From: an uncultured Lewinella sp.
GTDB taxonomy: Bacteria; Bacteroidota; Bacteroidia; Chitinophagales; Saprospiraceae
Direction: 5' to 3'
Length of the DNA stretch: 64,000 nucleotides
Assembly (NCBI GenBank): GCA_937873655.1
Contig: CALMYQ010000093.1
Location: 124,001 to 188,000 of the forward strand
Shown here: piece after piece, positions 50,671 through 59,061 of the stretch
Numbering within the stretch: position 1 is the stretch's first letter
Layout of the letters: each line of letters begins with the position of its first letter
Program-made: the position numbers and the translations under genes
Notes under the pieces: model-generated
The model's input: the letters and a program-made list of their open reading frames with translations, nothing else
What the model was told of the DNA's origin: nothing
Database searches by the model: none

Positions 50671-52044
50671 ATGCTGAATATATCCCGAATCCGGATCAAT
50701 GCGCAGATCGATAACCGCGAATTGCGATCCCTACGCCAAACCGGCTTGTCGGATGCGCATCGGCTGTTCACCCGGTGGCTCGTCGGCATGCTGATTGCCA
50801 TCCTCCTTTTCATGTTCTTGCCCTGGACCCAGAACATTCAATCAAAAGGCAAGGTCACTACGCTTCGCCCCGAACAGCGGCCGCAGACCATCCACGCTAC
50901 GATCGCAGGACGGATCGAAAAGTGGTATGTCCGCGAAGGCCAATTGCTGCAAAAAGGCGATACCATTGCGTATTTGTCCGAGGTCAAAACGGAGTATTTC
51001 GACCCGGAGTTGGCGCCGCGCACCGCGCGCCAGGTGGATGCCAAGGAAGGGGCTATCGGCGCCTACCGGGGTAAGGCCGCCGCACTCGATCAACAGGTTC
51101 AGGCGCTTCGGAGCGAATTGACCTTCAAGCAGTCGCAGCTGGCCAACAAAATACGCCAGGTGAACCTGAAGATTGCTTCGGACAGCATCGAGGTCGAGCG
51201 CGCCAGGCTGGACCTTGAAATCGCCGAACGGCAATTGCAGCGCACGCAGGCGCTCTTTGACCAGGGCATCAAATCCCTGAGCGATCTGGAGGAAAAACGG
51301 TTGAAAAAACAGGAAGCAAACGCCAAATGGGTAGCTGCGGACAATAAACTTCTGGTCAACCGCAACGAACTGGCCAATGCCCGCCTCGACCTCGAAACAA
51401 CCCGGTATGAATACGCCCAAAAGATCGCCAAAACAGGGTCCGATCGTTTCAGTACGCTTTCCGAGCTATACGATGCGGAGGCCGTCGTCAACAAACTCCT
51501 GATCGATTCGGCCAATTATGCGCTGCGCAGCCGCTTCTACTACATCACGGCGCCGCAGGACTGTTACGTCACCAAAGCCCTCAAACCCGGTATCGGTGAA
51601 ACGCTCAAGGAAGGCGACCCCATTGTGAGCATCATGCCGGACAGCTTCGACCTGGCAGTAGAGCTGTATATAAAACCCATGGACCTGCCGCTGGTCGACC
51701 TGGGGCAGGAGGTCCGCTTCATCTTTGACGGGTGGCCGGCGATCGTTTTTTCGGGTTGGCCCGACCAGTCCTTCGGCGCCTTCAGCGGCCGTATAGTTGC
51801 CATCGACAATATGATCAGCGAGAACGGCGCCTACAGGGTGCTGGCCGCGCCGGATCCGGACGGCAAAGCCTGGCCGTCGGCCCTTCGGCCCGGATCCGGT
51901 GCACAGGGAATAGCCCTGCTCGGCCGGGTGCCGGTATGGTATGAAATATGGCGCAAGCTCAACGGATTTCCGCCGGATTATTACCGGCCGGATGCGACCG
52001 GTGAAATGCCGAAAACCAAAGCGCCCGTCAAATCGCTCAAGTAA
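50671..52044 (+). CDS. HlyD-family membrane fusion protein
   Basis: 457 residues; its start codon directly follows the stop of the exporter gene. One transmembrane helix, LVGMLIAILLFMFLPW, at about 38-53. TIAGRIEKWYVREGQLLQKG starts the lipoyl/barrel-sandwich domain; the second half is ITAPQDCYVTKALKPGIGET near residue 292. Between them is a long coiled coil (LTFKQSQLANKIRQVNLKIA, VERARLDLEIAERQLQRT) that reaches the outer membrane channel. It links the inner membrane exporter with the TolC-like protein of the next gene (34 bases on). Cargo is not encoded nearby. Confidence 0.88.
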   Translation: MLNISRIRINAQIDNRELRSLRQTGLSDAHRLFTRWLVGMLIAILLFMFLPWTQNIQSKGKVTTLRPEQRPQTIHATIAGRIEKWYVREGQLLQKGDTIAYLSEVKTEYFDPELAPRTARQVDAKEGAIGAYRGKAAALDQQVQALRSELTFKQSQLANKIRQVNLKIASDSIEVERARLDLEIAERQLQRTQALFDQGIKSLSDLEEKRLKKQEANAKWVAADNKLLVNRNELANARLDLETTRYEYAQKIAKTGSDRFSTLSELYDAEAVVNKLLIDSANYALRSRFYYITAPQDCYVTKALKPGIGETLKEGDPIVSIMPDSFDLAVELYIKPMDLPLVDLGQEVRFIFDGWPAIVFSGWPDQSFGAFSGRIVAIDNMISENGAYRVLAAPDPDGKAWPSALRPGSGAQGIALLGRVPVWYEIWRKLNGFPPDYYRPDATGEMPKTKAPVKSLK

Positions 52045-52077
52045 GGCCCGGCGCTTGTCCGAAAATTGTAAAGCAAG

Positions 52078-53496
52078 ATGAACAAACGAAACCGCATGAT
52101 CAGATGGATAGGTGTAACAGCGTTGTTGCTGTGCCCCCGGCTGTTTTTCGCACAACCCGCAGACAGTGCGGGGGTTCTGGAAGCCGCCGATTTCCTGGAA
52201 ATGGTGTTGAACAATCATCCCGCAGCCCGGCGAGCCGGATTGCTCGACGCCCGCTCGGCTGCCTATACCCGTATGATGCGGGGCAATTTCGACCCCAAGC
52301 TGTACAGCGATCTCCAGCAGAAGTTTTTTAAAGGCGATGAATATTTCACGATTTCCGAAAGCGGGATAAAAGCCCCCTTGTGGTACGGCATTTCCCTCAA
52401 AGGCGCCTACGCTACGGCTTCAGGCGGCGTCCTCAATCCGGAAAACAAACTGCCGGCAGGCGGACAGGCGGTATTGGGCGCAGGCATATCCCTGATCCGG
52501 GGGCTCGTATTTGACGAACGCCGCGCAGGCGTGCAACAGGCCCGGATCAACACCCGGATGAATGAAGCCGAGAAACGGCTCCTGCGCAACGACCTCGCCA
52601 TGGAGGCCATAACCGCTTATTGGGAATGGTCGGCTGCCTACGCCCAACTGGGGATGCTCGAACAGGCGGTAGAGGCGGCGCGGCGCCGGCAGAACGGTAT
52701 CGTACAGAGCTTTTTGCTGGGCGACAAGCCGGCCATCGACACCCTGGAGTCCTTTCTGGTGTTGCAGAGCCGGGAAATGGAGTTGAACGATGCGGCGCTC
52801 ATATATCAGAACACAGCGATCGCCGTTTCCGGATACCTCTGGGATGCCCAGGGGAACCCATTGAAGATCACCGATATGCTGCGGCCTTCGTTGCCGGAAA
52901 AACAGCCTGAAGACGTCGTCAAACCCGATACGGTACTGGCACGCCTCGGGGATGCGCACCCGTTCCTGGAACTGACCCGGCAAAAGATCCGGTTGCTGGA
53001 AACCGAACAACGCCTGAACAGAGAACAGCTCAAACCCCGCCTGGATGTGGAATACAACCTGCTGGGCGACCGGTGGCAGTTCGGTGACGCTTCCGCCGGG
53101 TGGTTCGGCAACTACAAGTGGGGGCTCAAACTCGAATACCCGCTGTTTACCCGCAAAGAACGGGGCAAACTGGAATTGACAGCGGTCAAACTGCTGGATA
53201 CGCAATACGAACTTCAGCAAAAATATATCGATGTGGCCAACAAATTCCGCCGGTATTATGCCGCTTATGAAATAACCGTCCGGCAACTTGAACTGGCCCG
53301 CAGCATGGCGTCAGATTATGAGATTTTGCTGGCTGCCGAACAGCAGAAGTTCAATATCGGCGAAAGTTCGATCTTCCTGATCAACAGCCGCGAACAAAAG
53401 CTGATCGAAGCCCGCCTGAAAAGCATCAAGTTGAATGCGGAATGTATGAAATTGCTCGCTGCCCTCCAATGGTCGGCAGGTGAACTGGCGGAGTGA
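52078..53496 (+). CDS. TolC-family outer membrane protein
   Basis: 472 residues. The signal peptide lies in RWIGVTALLLCPRLFFAQPA. The mature part is the alpha-helical barrel of TolC-type channels: ADFLEMVLNNHPAARRAGLL, RLLRNDLAMEAITAYWEWSA, QEKYIDVANKF-like LQQKYIDVANKFRRYYAAYE and EQQKFNIGESSIFLINSREQ, the last being a strong family mark. It ends the three-gene operon and should form the outer membrane pore of the type I secretion system. The dinB gene follows 130 bases on and is not part of the same unit. Confidence 0.87.
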   Translation: MNKRNRMIRWIGVTALLLCPRLFFAQPADSAGVLEAADFLEMVLNNHPAARRAGLLDARSAAYTRMMRGNFDPKLYSDLQQKFFKGDEYFTISESGIKAPLWYGISLKGAYATASGGVLNPENKLPAGGQAVLGAGISLIRGLVFDERRAGVQQARINTRMNEAEKRLLRNDLAMEAITAYWEWSAAYAQLGMLEQAVEAARRRQNGIVQSFLLGDKPAIDTLESFLVLQSREMELNDAALIYQNTAIAVSGYLWDAQGNPLKITDMLRPSLPEKQPEDVVKPDTVLARLGDAHPFLELTRQKIRLLETEQRLNREQLKPRLDVEYNLLGDRWQFGDASAGWFGNYKWGLKLEYPLFTRKERGKLELTAVKLLDTQYELQQKYIDVANKFRRYYAAYEITVRQLELARSMASDYEILLAAEQQKFNIGESSIFLINSREQKLIEARLKSIKLNAECMKLLAALQWSAGELAE

Positions 53497-53626
53497 TGAC
53501 CCCCTGTTCGCGCCAGGTGCATTCAAAGGAAAATCAAATAAATATAAAAAACAAAAAGTTAAAAATAATATAAATCAAACAAATTTATTTAAAATTGCAA
53601 CGGAAAACATACTGGAGAGAACTGAC

Positions 53627-54778
53627 ATGCAACCATTTGAACGAGCGATCCTTCATCTGGATCTGGACGCTTTTTTTGCATCCGTGGAATGCCTGCGCAA
53701 CGATGCCCTGCGCGGCAAACCCCTCATTATCGGCGGAACCGGCGGGCGCGGGGTCGTTGCATCCTGCAGCTATGAAGCCCGCAAGTTCGGTGTGCGGTCC
53801 GCGATGCCGGTGAAAATGGCGCTCCGCCTTTGCCCGGATGCCGTTGTTCTGCGCGGCGATATGGATGCCTACTCCCGGCATTCCCAGTTGATCACGGAGG
53901 TTATAGAAACGGAAGCTCCCCTGTTTGAAAAAGCCTCCATCGACGAATTTTACCTCGACCTCAGCGGGATGGACCGCTATATCGGCTGCTGGAAATGGGC
54001 CCGGGAACTGCGTGCGAAACTCTTTAAAGAAGCCGGTTTGCCCTTTTCCATGGCGCTTTCCGTCAATAAGCTGGTCTCGAAAGTGGGCGCGGGCGAAGCA
54101 AAACCCAATGGCAGCCGGATTGTGGAAAATGGAACGGAACAGGCCTTCCTGGCTCCGTTGCGCATCCGGAAACTCCCCGGTATCGGCGATGCGACGGCCC
54201 GCAAACTCAACCTCATGGGCGTGCAGACCGTACAAACCCTCAGCTTATTACCTCCCCTGTTGTTGCGGCGCGAATTCGGCCGGCCCGGCCTCGAGCTCTG
54301 GAAAAAAGCCAACGCCATCGACGAAAGCCCCGTTGTACCGTACCGCGACCAACAATCCATGTCGACCGAAGATACCCTTCTTACGGACACGATCGACCCC
54401 CGGTTCCTGCGCGATAAGCTCACAGGGATGGTCACCCGCCTGGCATACGAACTGCGGCAGGCCGGAAAGCTGACCGCCTGCGTAACCGTGAAGATCCGCT
54501 ATACCGATTTCAACACCTTTACCAAACAGCAGAAACTCCCTTATACCGCCCACGATACCGACTTGCTGCATTGCGCGCACGAATTGCTGGACCGGCTCTA
54601 CGAACGCCGCCAGGCCATCCGCCTCATCGGCATCAAATTCAGCAACCTCGTCTGCGGCTACCCCCAAATGGAACTCTTTCGCGATACCGGCGAAGACGAA
54701 CGCCTCCTGCACGCCATGGATCAGATCCGCGCGAAATTCGGTAAAGACGCCATCACCCGCAGCACGGAACAAACCTGA
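53627..54778 (+). CDS. dinB: DNA polymerase IV, Y-family (DinB/ImuB-like position)
   Basis: 383 residues from the ATG at 53627, which gives the usual start MQPFERAILHLDLDAFFASV; the frame is open further upstream but that part is AT-rich spacer. Y-family polymerase with catalytic D12 and the D106-E107 pair in KASIDEFYLDLSG. KLPGIGDATARKLNLMGV is the thumb helix-hairpin-helix. Translesion synthesis enzyme. It is followed by a DnaE-type polymerase gene, which recalls the mutagenic Y-family/DnaE2 cassettes of other bacteria, but that gene is broken here. The upstream 120 bases are AT-rich with no SOS box that I recognise. Confidence 0.9.
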   Translation: MQPFERAILHLDLDAFFASVECLRNDALRGKPLIIGGTGGRGVVASCSYEARKFGVRSAMPVKMALRLCPDAVVLRGDMDAYSRHSQLITEVIETEAPLFEKASIDEFYLDLSGMDRYIGCWKWARELRAKLFKEAGLPFSMALSVNKLVSKVGAGEAKPNGSRIVENGTEQAFLAPLRIRKLPGIGDATARKLNLMGVQTVQTLSLLPPLLLRREFGRPGLELWKKANAIDESPVVPYRDQQSMSTEDTLLTDTIDPRFLRDKLTGMVTRLAYELRQAGKLTACVTVKIRYTDFNTFTKQQKLPYTAHDTDLLHCAHELLDRLYERRQAIRLIGIKFSNLVCGYPQMELFRDTGEDERLLHAMDQIRAKFGKDAITRSTEQT

Positions 54779-54832
54779 ACACCGAGGAACCAATCAAATC
54801 ACCCCCCGGCAGCCGTAACCTCAACGAATCAA

Positions 54833-54879
54833 CCACGCGTGCCGCGTGGCAGGCCAGATCAACAGATCAACGCATCAAC
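54833..54879. repeat. hairpin and short tandem repeats between dinB and dnaE
   Basis: CCACGCG/CGCGTGG form a 7-bp stem with a 3-base loop (54833-54849), followed by AGATCAAC, AGATCAAC and GCATCAAC in tandem at 54856-54879. The same style of spacer repeat appears at several places to 60.2 kb. Confidence 0.6.
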
Positions 54880-54898
54880 AAATGACCAAACAAAACAC

Positions 54899-56191
54899 AT
54901 GCACCTCAACTGTCATACCTATTTCAGCCTGCGCTACGGGACGCTGTCGCCCCGCCGCCTCGTGGAAAAAGCCGCCGCCTGGGGAATAGAATCCCTGGCG
55001 CTGACCGACATCAACAACACGAGTTGCGCCCTGGAGTTCTATCAATATTGCCGCGAACTGGGCGTAAACCCCGTCCTGGGCGTCGAATTCCGGCACGACG
55101 GGGAATTCCTGTACCTGGGGCTTGCCCGCAACCCCGAAGGCTGGCGCGCGCTCAACGAATTGCTGACGGCGTGTTCGCTGGCCGGAATGCCCATACCCCC
55201 GTCGCCGCCGGATTGGCCCGATGTATGGGTTGTATATCCGAAGCTGACCAAAGCCCTGTCTCAATTCCGGGAAAACGAATTGCTGGGCATACGCCCCGAA
55301 CACGTCAACCGGCTGTTTTCCCACGAATTGCGGCACCATCAGCACAAACTGGTCATGCTTAGCCCGGTCACCTTTTTTGACGACGACGGCTGGACCCTGC
55401 ACCGCTTGCTGAGAGCCGTCGATCTGAATACCGTCATTGCCAAGCTGCAGCCCCGGGATACCGGCAAGACCAACGACCGGCTGCTGCCGCCTGAAACCCT
55501 GCATTCCTATTACCGTCAATATCCCGGCATTTTGCGCAATACCCGGCGGGTGATGGAAAGTTGCCAGGTTGATTTTGAAACCGGTCTGCAACACAATCGC
55601 CAGACTTTCACCGGAGATAAGGCCGGCGATTTCGAACTCCTTTCCAAGTTGGCGCTCAACGGCTGCCGGACCCGTTACGACCCTCATGACCGCAACGCCC
55701 TGGAACGGGTGCAACGAGAACTCAAGGCCATCCGCGAGCAGGATTTTTGCGCCTATTTCCTCATCGCCTGGGATGTGGTGCGCTACGCGCGGTCGGCCGG
55801 TTACCGCCATGTGGGCCGGGGGAGCGGCGCCAATTCGATCGTGGCGTATTGCATCGGGATAACGGATGTCGACCCGCTTGAGCTGGACCTTTATTTCGAG
55901 CGGTTCATCAACCCCTACCGCGCGTCGCCGCCGGATTTCGATATCGATTTTTCGTGGGACGAACGAGATGACGTAACCGATTACATTTTCAAGCGATACG
56001 GCCGCGAGCACGTCGCCCTGCTGGCCACCTACAGCACTTTTCAGTTCAACGCCGCCGTTCGCGAACTCGGCAAGGTATTCGGCCTTTCCAAAGCGGAAAT
56101 CGATTTCATTGCCGACCACCTGGGCGAAATTTGCAGCGACGACTGGGAATGGGAAGAGGAGGCGGGGGAAAGTAAAAATGTAAAGGACTGA
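54899..56191 (+). CDS. dnaE: DNA polymerase III alpha (DnaE-type), N-terminal part of broken gene
   Basis: 430 residues from the ATG at 54899 (MHLNCHTYFSLRYGTLSPRR). Residues 1-200 are the PHP domain. The catalytic palm follows: GRGSGANSIVAYCIGIT and SPPDFDIDFSWDERDDVTDY, with the two metal-binding Asp at D346/D348 in the PDFDID motif. Reading stops after acidic EWEEEAGESKN, where a conserved polymerase would continue into the finger region. The downstream half resumes at 56250 in another frame. The spacer holds many stops in every frame, so one polypeptide cannot be made unless a repair or frameshift occurs. The gene is paired with dinB and looks like the DnaE2-type translesion polymerase. 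Confidence 0.8.
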   Translation: MHLNCHTYFSLRYGTLSPRRLVEKAAAWGIESLALTDINNTSCALEFYQYCRELGVNPVLGVEFRHDGEFLYLGLARNPEGWRALNELLTACSLAGMPIPPSPPDWPDVWVVYPKLTKALSQFRENELLGIRPEHVNRLFSHELRHHQHKLVMLSPVTFFDDDGWTLHRLLRAVDLNTVIAKLQPRDTGKTNDRLLPPETLHSYYRQYPGILRNTRRVMESCQVDFETGLQHNRQTFTGDKAGDFELLSKLALNGCRTRYDPHDRNALERVQRELKAIREQDFCAYFLIAWDVVRYARSAGYRHVGRGSGANSIVAYCIGITDVDPLELDLYFERFINPYRASPPDFDIDFSWDERDDVTDYIFKRYGREHVALLATYSTFQFNAAVRELGKVFGLSKAEIDFIADHLGEICSDDWEWEEEAGESKNVKD

Positions 56192-56270
56192 ATTCAAACT
56201 TCAAAAGTAAAAAACCGCCCCCCTGTTTTACATTCAAAAATTTTACTTTTTGCATTTTAACCAACGCATA
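56165..56270. repeat. AT-rich intergenic-type repeat splitting dnaE
   Basis: About 105 bases of low-complexity DNA with AGTAAAAATGTAAAGG near the start, CAAAAGTAAAAAACC in the middle and TTTGCATTTTAACC near the end, stops in every frame, and some inverted-repeat symmetry (GTAAAAATGTAAA against TTTTACATTC...TTTTACTTT). It resembles the GTTAAAATGTAAA word of the hemJ-xerD spacer. It lies between two conserved dnaE segments. Confidence 0.6.
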
Positions 56271-58124
56271 TCACCCGAACCGGAAAAACCGGACCTGGAA
56301 GCCCTCAACCGGGAACGCCGGGCAGAGATCCGGGCCAGACTGCACCCGATGGCCCGGACAATACTCCGCTATGCCGCCATGTTGCAGGATTTCCCCAACC
56401 ATTTGTCCATCCATGCCGGCGGCGTGCTGATCTCCGAACGGCCGCTTACCTGTTTCACCGCCCTGGAGATGATGCCCAAGGGATTCCCGGTTACCCATTT
56501 CGATATGCACCATGCCGAGGATTGGGGTTTTCACAAATTCGATATCCTCAGCCAGCGGGGGCTGGGCCATATCAAGGATGCAGTGGATATTATCCGGGAA
56601 AATCAGGGGCGGGCCGTCGATGTCGATGATGTCGGCCGGATCAAAAAGGATGAACGCGTACGGGAACTGCTGCGGTCCGGGCATTGTACCGGTTGTTTTT
56701 ATATCGAAAGCCCGGCCATGCGCGGCCTGTTGCAGAAATTGCGCTGCGATACCTACATACATCTGGTGGCGGCCAGTTCCATTATCCGCCCCGGAGTAGC
56801 CCGGTCGGGGATGATGCGCGAGTACATTCGCCGGTTCCACGATCCGGAAGGGTTCGAATATCCGCATCCCGTTTTCAGGGAGCACCTGGGCGAAACCTTC
56901 GGCGTTATGGTGTATCAGGAAGATGTAATGAAGATCGTTCACCATTTTGCGGGGCTCGATCTGGGAGAAAGCGACGTGCTGCGCCGGATCATGACCGGCA
57001 AGAAATTCAAGGACGATACCTTTGAGCGGCTGCGCGAAAAATACCTGGAAAACTGCCGCAACCGGGGCTATTCCGACGCGTTGACGGAAAATATCTGGCG
57101 GCAGATCGAGAGCTTTTCCGGTTATTCCTTCTGCAAGGCGCATTCGGCCAGTTTCGCGGTGGAGAGCTTTCAAAGCCTTTACCTGAAGGCTTATTTCCCG
57201 CTGGAATTCATGGTGGCCGTGATCAATAATTTCGGTGGGTTTTACCAGACCGAATACTACGTACACGAAGCCCGTATGGCCGGTGCGAACATCCACCCGC
57301 CCTGCATCAACCACAGCCGGTACCTGACCGCTATTGAAGATCGCGAAGTCTATCTGGGATTTATTCACCTTACGGGTATGGAGCGGCAAACGGCGCACCG
57401 CATCATCGCCCGCCGTACCGGGGGTGGCCCATTCCGCAGCCTGGCCGACTTTGTACGCCGGGTGCCGATTGCCCAGGAACAACTGGAACTCCTCATCCGG
57501 ATAGGCGCTTTTCGCTTCACCGGCCGGAGCAAATACGAACTGATGTGGGAAAAGAACGCCGTATTCAACCCGAAAGAGGGCTACGAGGCCACACCCGACC
57601 TGTTCCCGGAAGCCTACGATTACATTCTTCCTCCAAATACCGCGCAACCCCAACCGGATATGGAGCAGAACCAACCGGATGCTGAGCAGCATCAAAACAC
57701 CCCCCCCTCACCCTCTCTCCACGAAGGCCCCCACGACCAGGCATTCGACGAAATAGAATTGCTCGGCTTCCCGCTGTGTTCCCCGTTCGACCTGCTGGCA
57801 GATGACAGCGCCTACTGCGATGATGTTGTCAAGGCCCGGTTTCACCGCCATTTGGGCAAAGTGGTGCATATTCTGGGGTACTACGTATGCCGTAAAGAAG
57901 TCCGTACAGTCAACGGGCAGTTGATGGCGTTCGGTACCTGGCTTGACCGCGACGGCCATTTTTTCGATACCGTGCATTTTCCCAATTTCCTGAGCCGGCA
58001 TCCGTTCAGCGGGAAAGGCGTTTACTGTATCGAAGGCAAGATCACAGAAGAATTCGGATTTTTCAGCCTCGAAGTGATTGGGTTGAAAAGGCTGCCTTTC
58101 CGCAAGGACGAGCGATTCGAATAG
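56250..58124 (+). CDS. dnaE: DNA polymerase III alpha (DnaE-type), C-terminal part of broken gene
   Basis: 624 residues counted from a TTG at 56250; the first in-frame ATG is 56349, at MARTILRYAAMLQDFPNHLS. It continues the polymerase: LSIHAGGVLISERPL, MPKGFPVTHFDMHHAEDWGF, HKFDILSQRGLGHIKDAVDI with D98 (third catalytic Asp), GVMVYQEDVMKIVHHFAGLD and SGYSFCKAHSASFAVESFQS, then a helix-hairpin-helix and an OB fold. Near residue 470-495 is a Pro/Gln/Glu-rich insert (PQPDMEQNQPDAEQHQ) of low complexity, containing the CCCCCTCACCCTCTCTCC repeat. Because the three catalytic aspartates are divided between two reading frames, activity would need two chains to assemble. A sequencing error is unlikely given the long insert. 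Confidence 0.8.
   Translation: MHFNQRISPEPEKPDLEALNRERRAEIRARLHPMARTILRYAAMLQDFPNHLSIHAGGVLISERPLTCFTALEMMPKGFPVTHFDMHHAEDWGFHKFDILSQRGLGHIKDAVDIIRENQGRAVDVDDVGRIKKDERVRELLRSGHCTGCFYIESPAMRGLLQKLRCDTYIHLVAASSIIRPGVARSGMMREYIRRFHDPEGFEYPHPVFREHLGETFGVMVYQEDVMKIVHHFAGLDLGESDVLRRIMTGKKFKDDTFERLREKYLENCRNRGYSDALTENIWRQIESFSGYSFCKAHSASFAVESFQSLYLKAYFPLEFMVAVINNFGGFYQTEYYVHEARMAGANIHPPCINHSRYLTAIEDREVYLGFIHLTGMERQTAHRIIARRTGGGPFRSLADFVRRVPIAQEQLELLIRIGAFRFTGRSKYELMWEKNAVFNPKEGYEATPDLFPEAYDYILPPNTAQPQPDMEQNQPDAEQHQNTPPSPSLHEGPHDQAFDEIELLGFPLCSPFDLLADDSAYCDDVVKARFHRHLGKVVHILGYYVCRKEVRTVNGQLMAFGTWLDRDGHFFDTVHFPNFLSRHPFSGKGVYCIEGKITEEFGFFSLEVIGLKRLPFRKDERFE
57703..57720 (+). repeat. C/T-rich repeat in dnaE linker
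   Basis: CCCCCTCACCCTCTCTCC, in frame inside a Pro/Ser-rich linker, is close to the 16-bp unit of the xerD tail (CCCCCTCACTCGCTCT). Confidence 0.6.
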
Positions 58125-58192
58125 TCCCTTTTTTGAGGGGATGCGCAAAAATTGAGGGAAATCATTTATCTTGCCCATACAAAACAAAGCCT

Positions 58193-58891
58193 ATGGAATG
58201 GCTTAAGCACTCTCTCAACGACATCGTATCCCTGTTCTTTCCCAACCTGTGCCTGGCATGTGGAGAAAACCTGCCGCCCAGGCAGGAAATGATCTGCGTT
58301 CATTGCCAGTACAAACTGCCGCGGACGGGCTTTCACGAACACCGGGAAAATCCTTTTACAGAAAGATTCTGGGGCCGGCTGCCGCTCGAAAGCGGAGCAG
58401 CGCTCTTTCATTTCATCAAGGGTGGAAAAGTGCAACGGCTTGTTCACCAGTTGAAATACAAGGATAAAGCGGACATCGGCATACGGCTTGGGCAATGGTA
58501 CGGGCGACTGCTCAGCGACAGCCCGTTGTTCCACAGTATAGACACGGTGATCCCGGTGCCTTTGCACCCCAAAAAGGAACACCTCCGCGGGTACAACCAG
58601 GCGGCCATGTTCGCCAAAGGGCTGGCTGACACCATGCAGGTCAACTGCCTTTCGCAGGGATTGCGCAGGAATGTGTTTACCGAAACCCAGACCCGGAAGT
58701 CGCGCCTGGAAAGAGTGGAAAACGTTACCGAAGCTTTTGAGATCGCCCGGCCTGCCGACCTTAAAGGGCGGCACGTCCTGCTGGTCGACGATATCATCAC
58801 CACCGGCGCCACATTGGAAGCCTGCGGCCTGAAATTGCTCGAAGTACCGGGCTTGAAACTGAGCATGGCCACGATCGGCTTTGCCGGGTGA
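58193..58891 (+). CDS. comF: ComF-family phosphoribosyltransferase-like protein
   Basis: 232 residues from the ATG at 58193 (MEWLKHSLNDIVSLFFPNLC); an upstream frame is not conserved. A zinc finger of two CxxC pairs (CLACGENLPPRQEMICVHCQ) is followed by a phosphoribosyltransferase fold: TVIPVPLHPKKEHLRGYNQA and HVLLVDDIITTGATLEACGL, the PRPP-binding motif. ComF is needed for DNA uptake in transformable bacteria and may serve general nucleotide salvage elsewhere. It begins about 70 bases after the broken dnaE and is not obviously part of its operon. Confidence 0.88.
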   Translation: MEWLKHSLNDIVSLFFPNLCLACGENLPPRQEMICVHCQYKLPRTGFHEHRENPFTERFWGRLPLESGAALFHFIKGGKVQRLVHQLKYKDKADIGIRLGQWYGRLLSDSPLFHSIDTVIPVPLHPKKEHLRGYNQAAMFAKGLADTMQVNCLSQGLRRNVFTETQTRKSRLERVENVTEAFEIARPADLKGRHVLLVDDIITTGATLEACGLKLLEVPGLKLSMATIGFAG

Positions 58892-58902
58892 AGGTTAGTT
58901 TT

Positions 58903-59001
58903 AAGTCGTAAGTCGTAAGTCGTAAGTCGGGATCCTGAGCGGAGCCGAAGGATAAGTCGTAAGTCATCAGTTGTAAGTCCGGTGGCTGAGCGGAGTCGAA
59001 G
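58903..59001. repeat. heptamer repeats and two CTGAGCGGAGTCGAAG-type 16-mers
   Basis: AAGTCGT three times in tandem (58903-58923) and related AAGTCGG and GTAAGTC words, then CTGAGCGGAGCCGAAG (58935-58950) and CTGAGCGGAGTCGAAG (58986-59001). The 16-mer recurs in reverse at 60138-60153. Confidence 0.8.
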
Positions 59002-59061
59002 CCGCAGACGCCCAACTATCCAACCATAAAGCCGTAAAACCCTCCAACCATAAAGCCATTC

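Noticed and set aside
56160..56260. Programmed frameshift or split intein joining the two DnaE parts
   Set aside because: Stops occur in all three frames of the spacer, there is no slippery heptamer near the stop and no intein-type motif at either end.
58903..58930. Possible CRISPR-like array in the tandem AAGTCGT heptamers
   Set aside because: Units are only seven bases, directly abutting with no spacers, and no cas gene is in the window.
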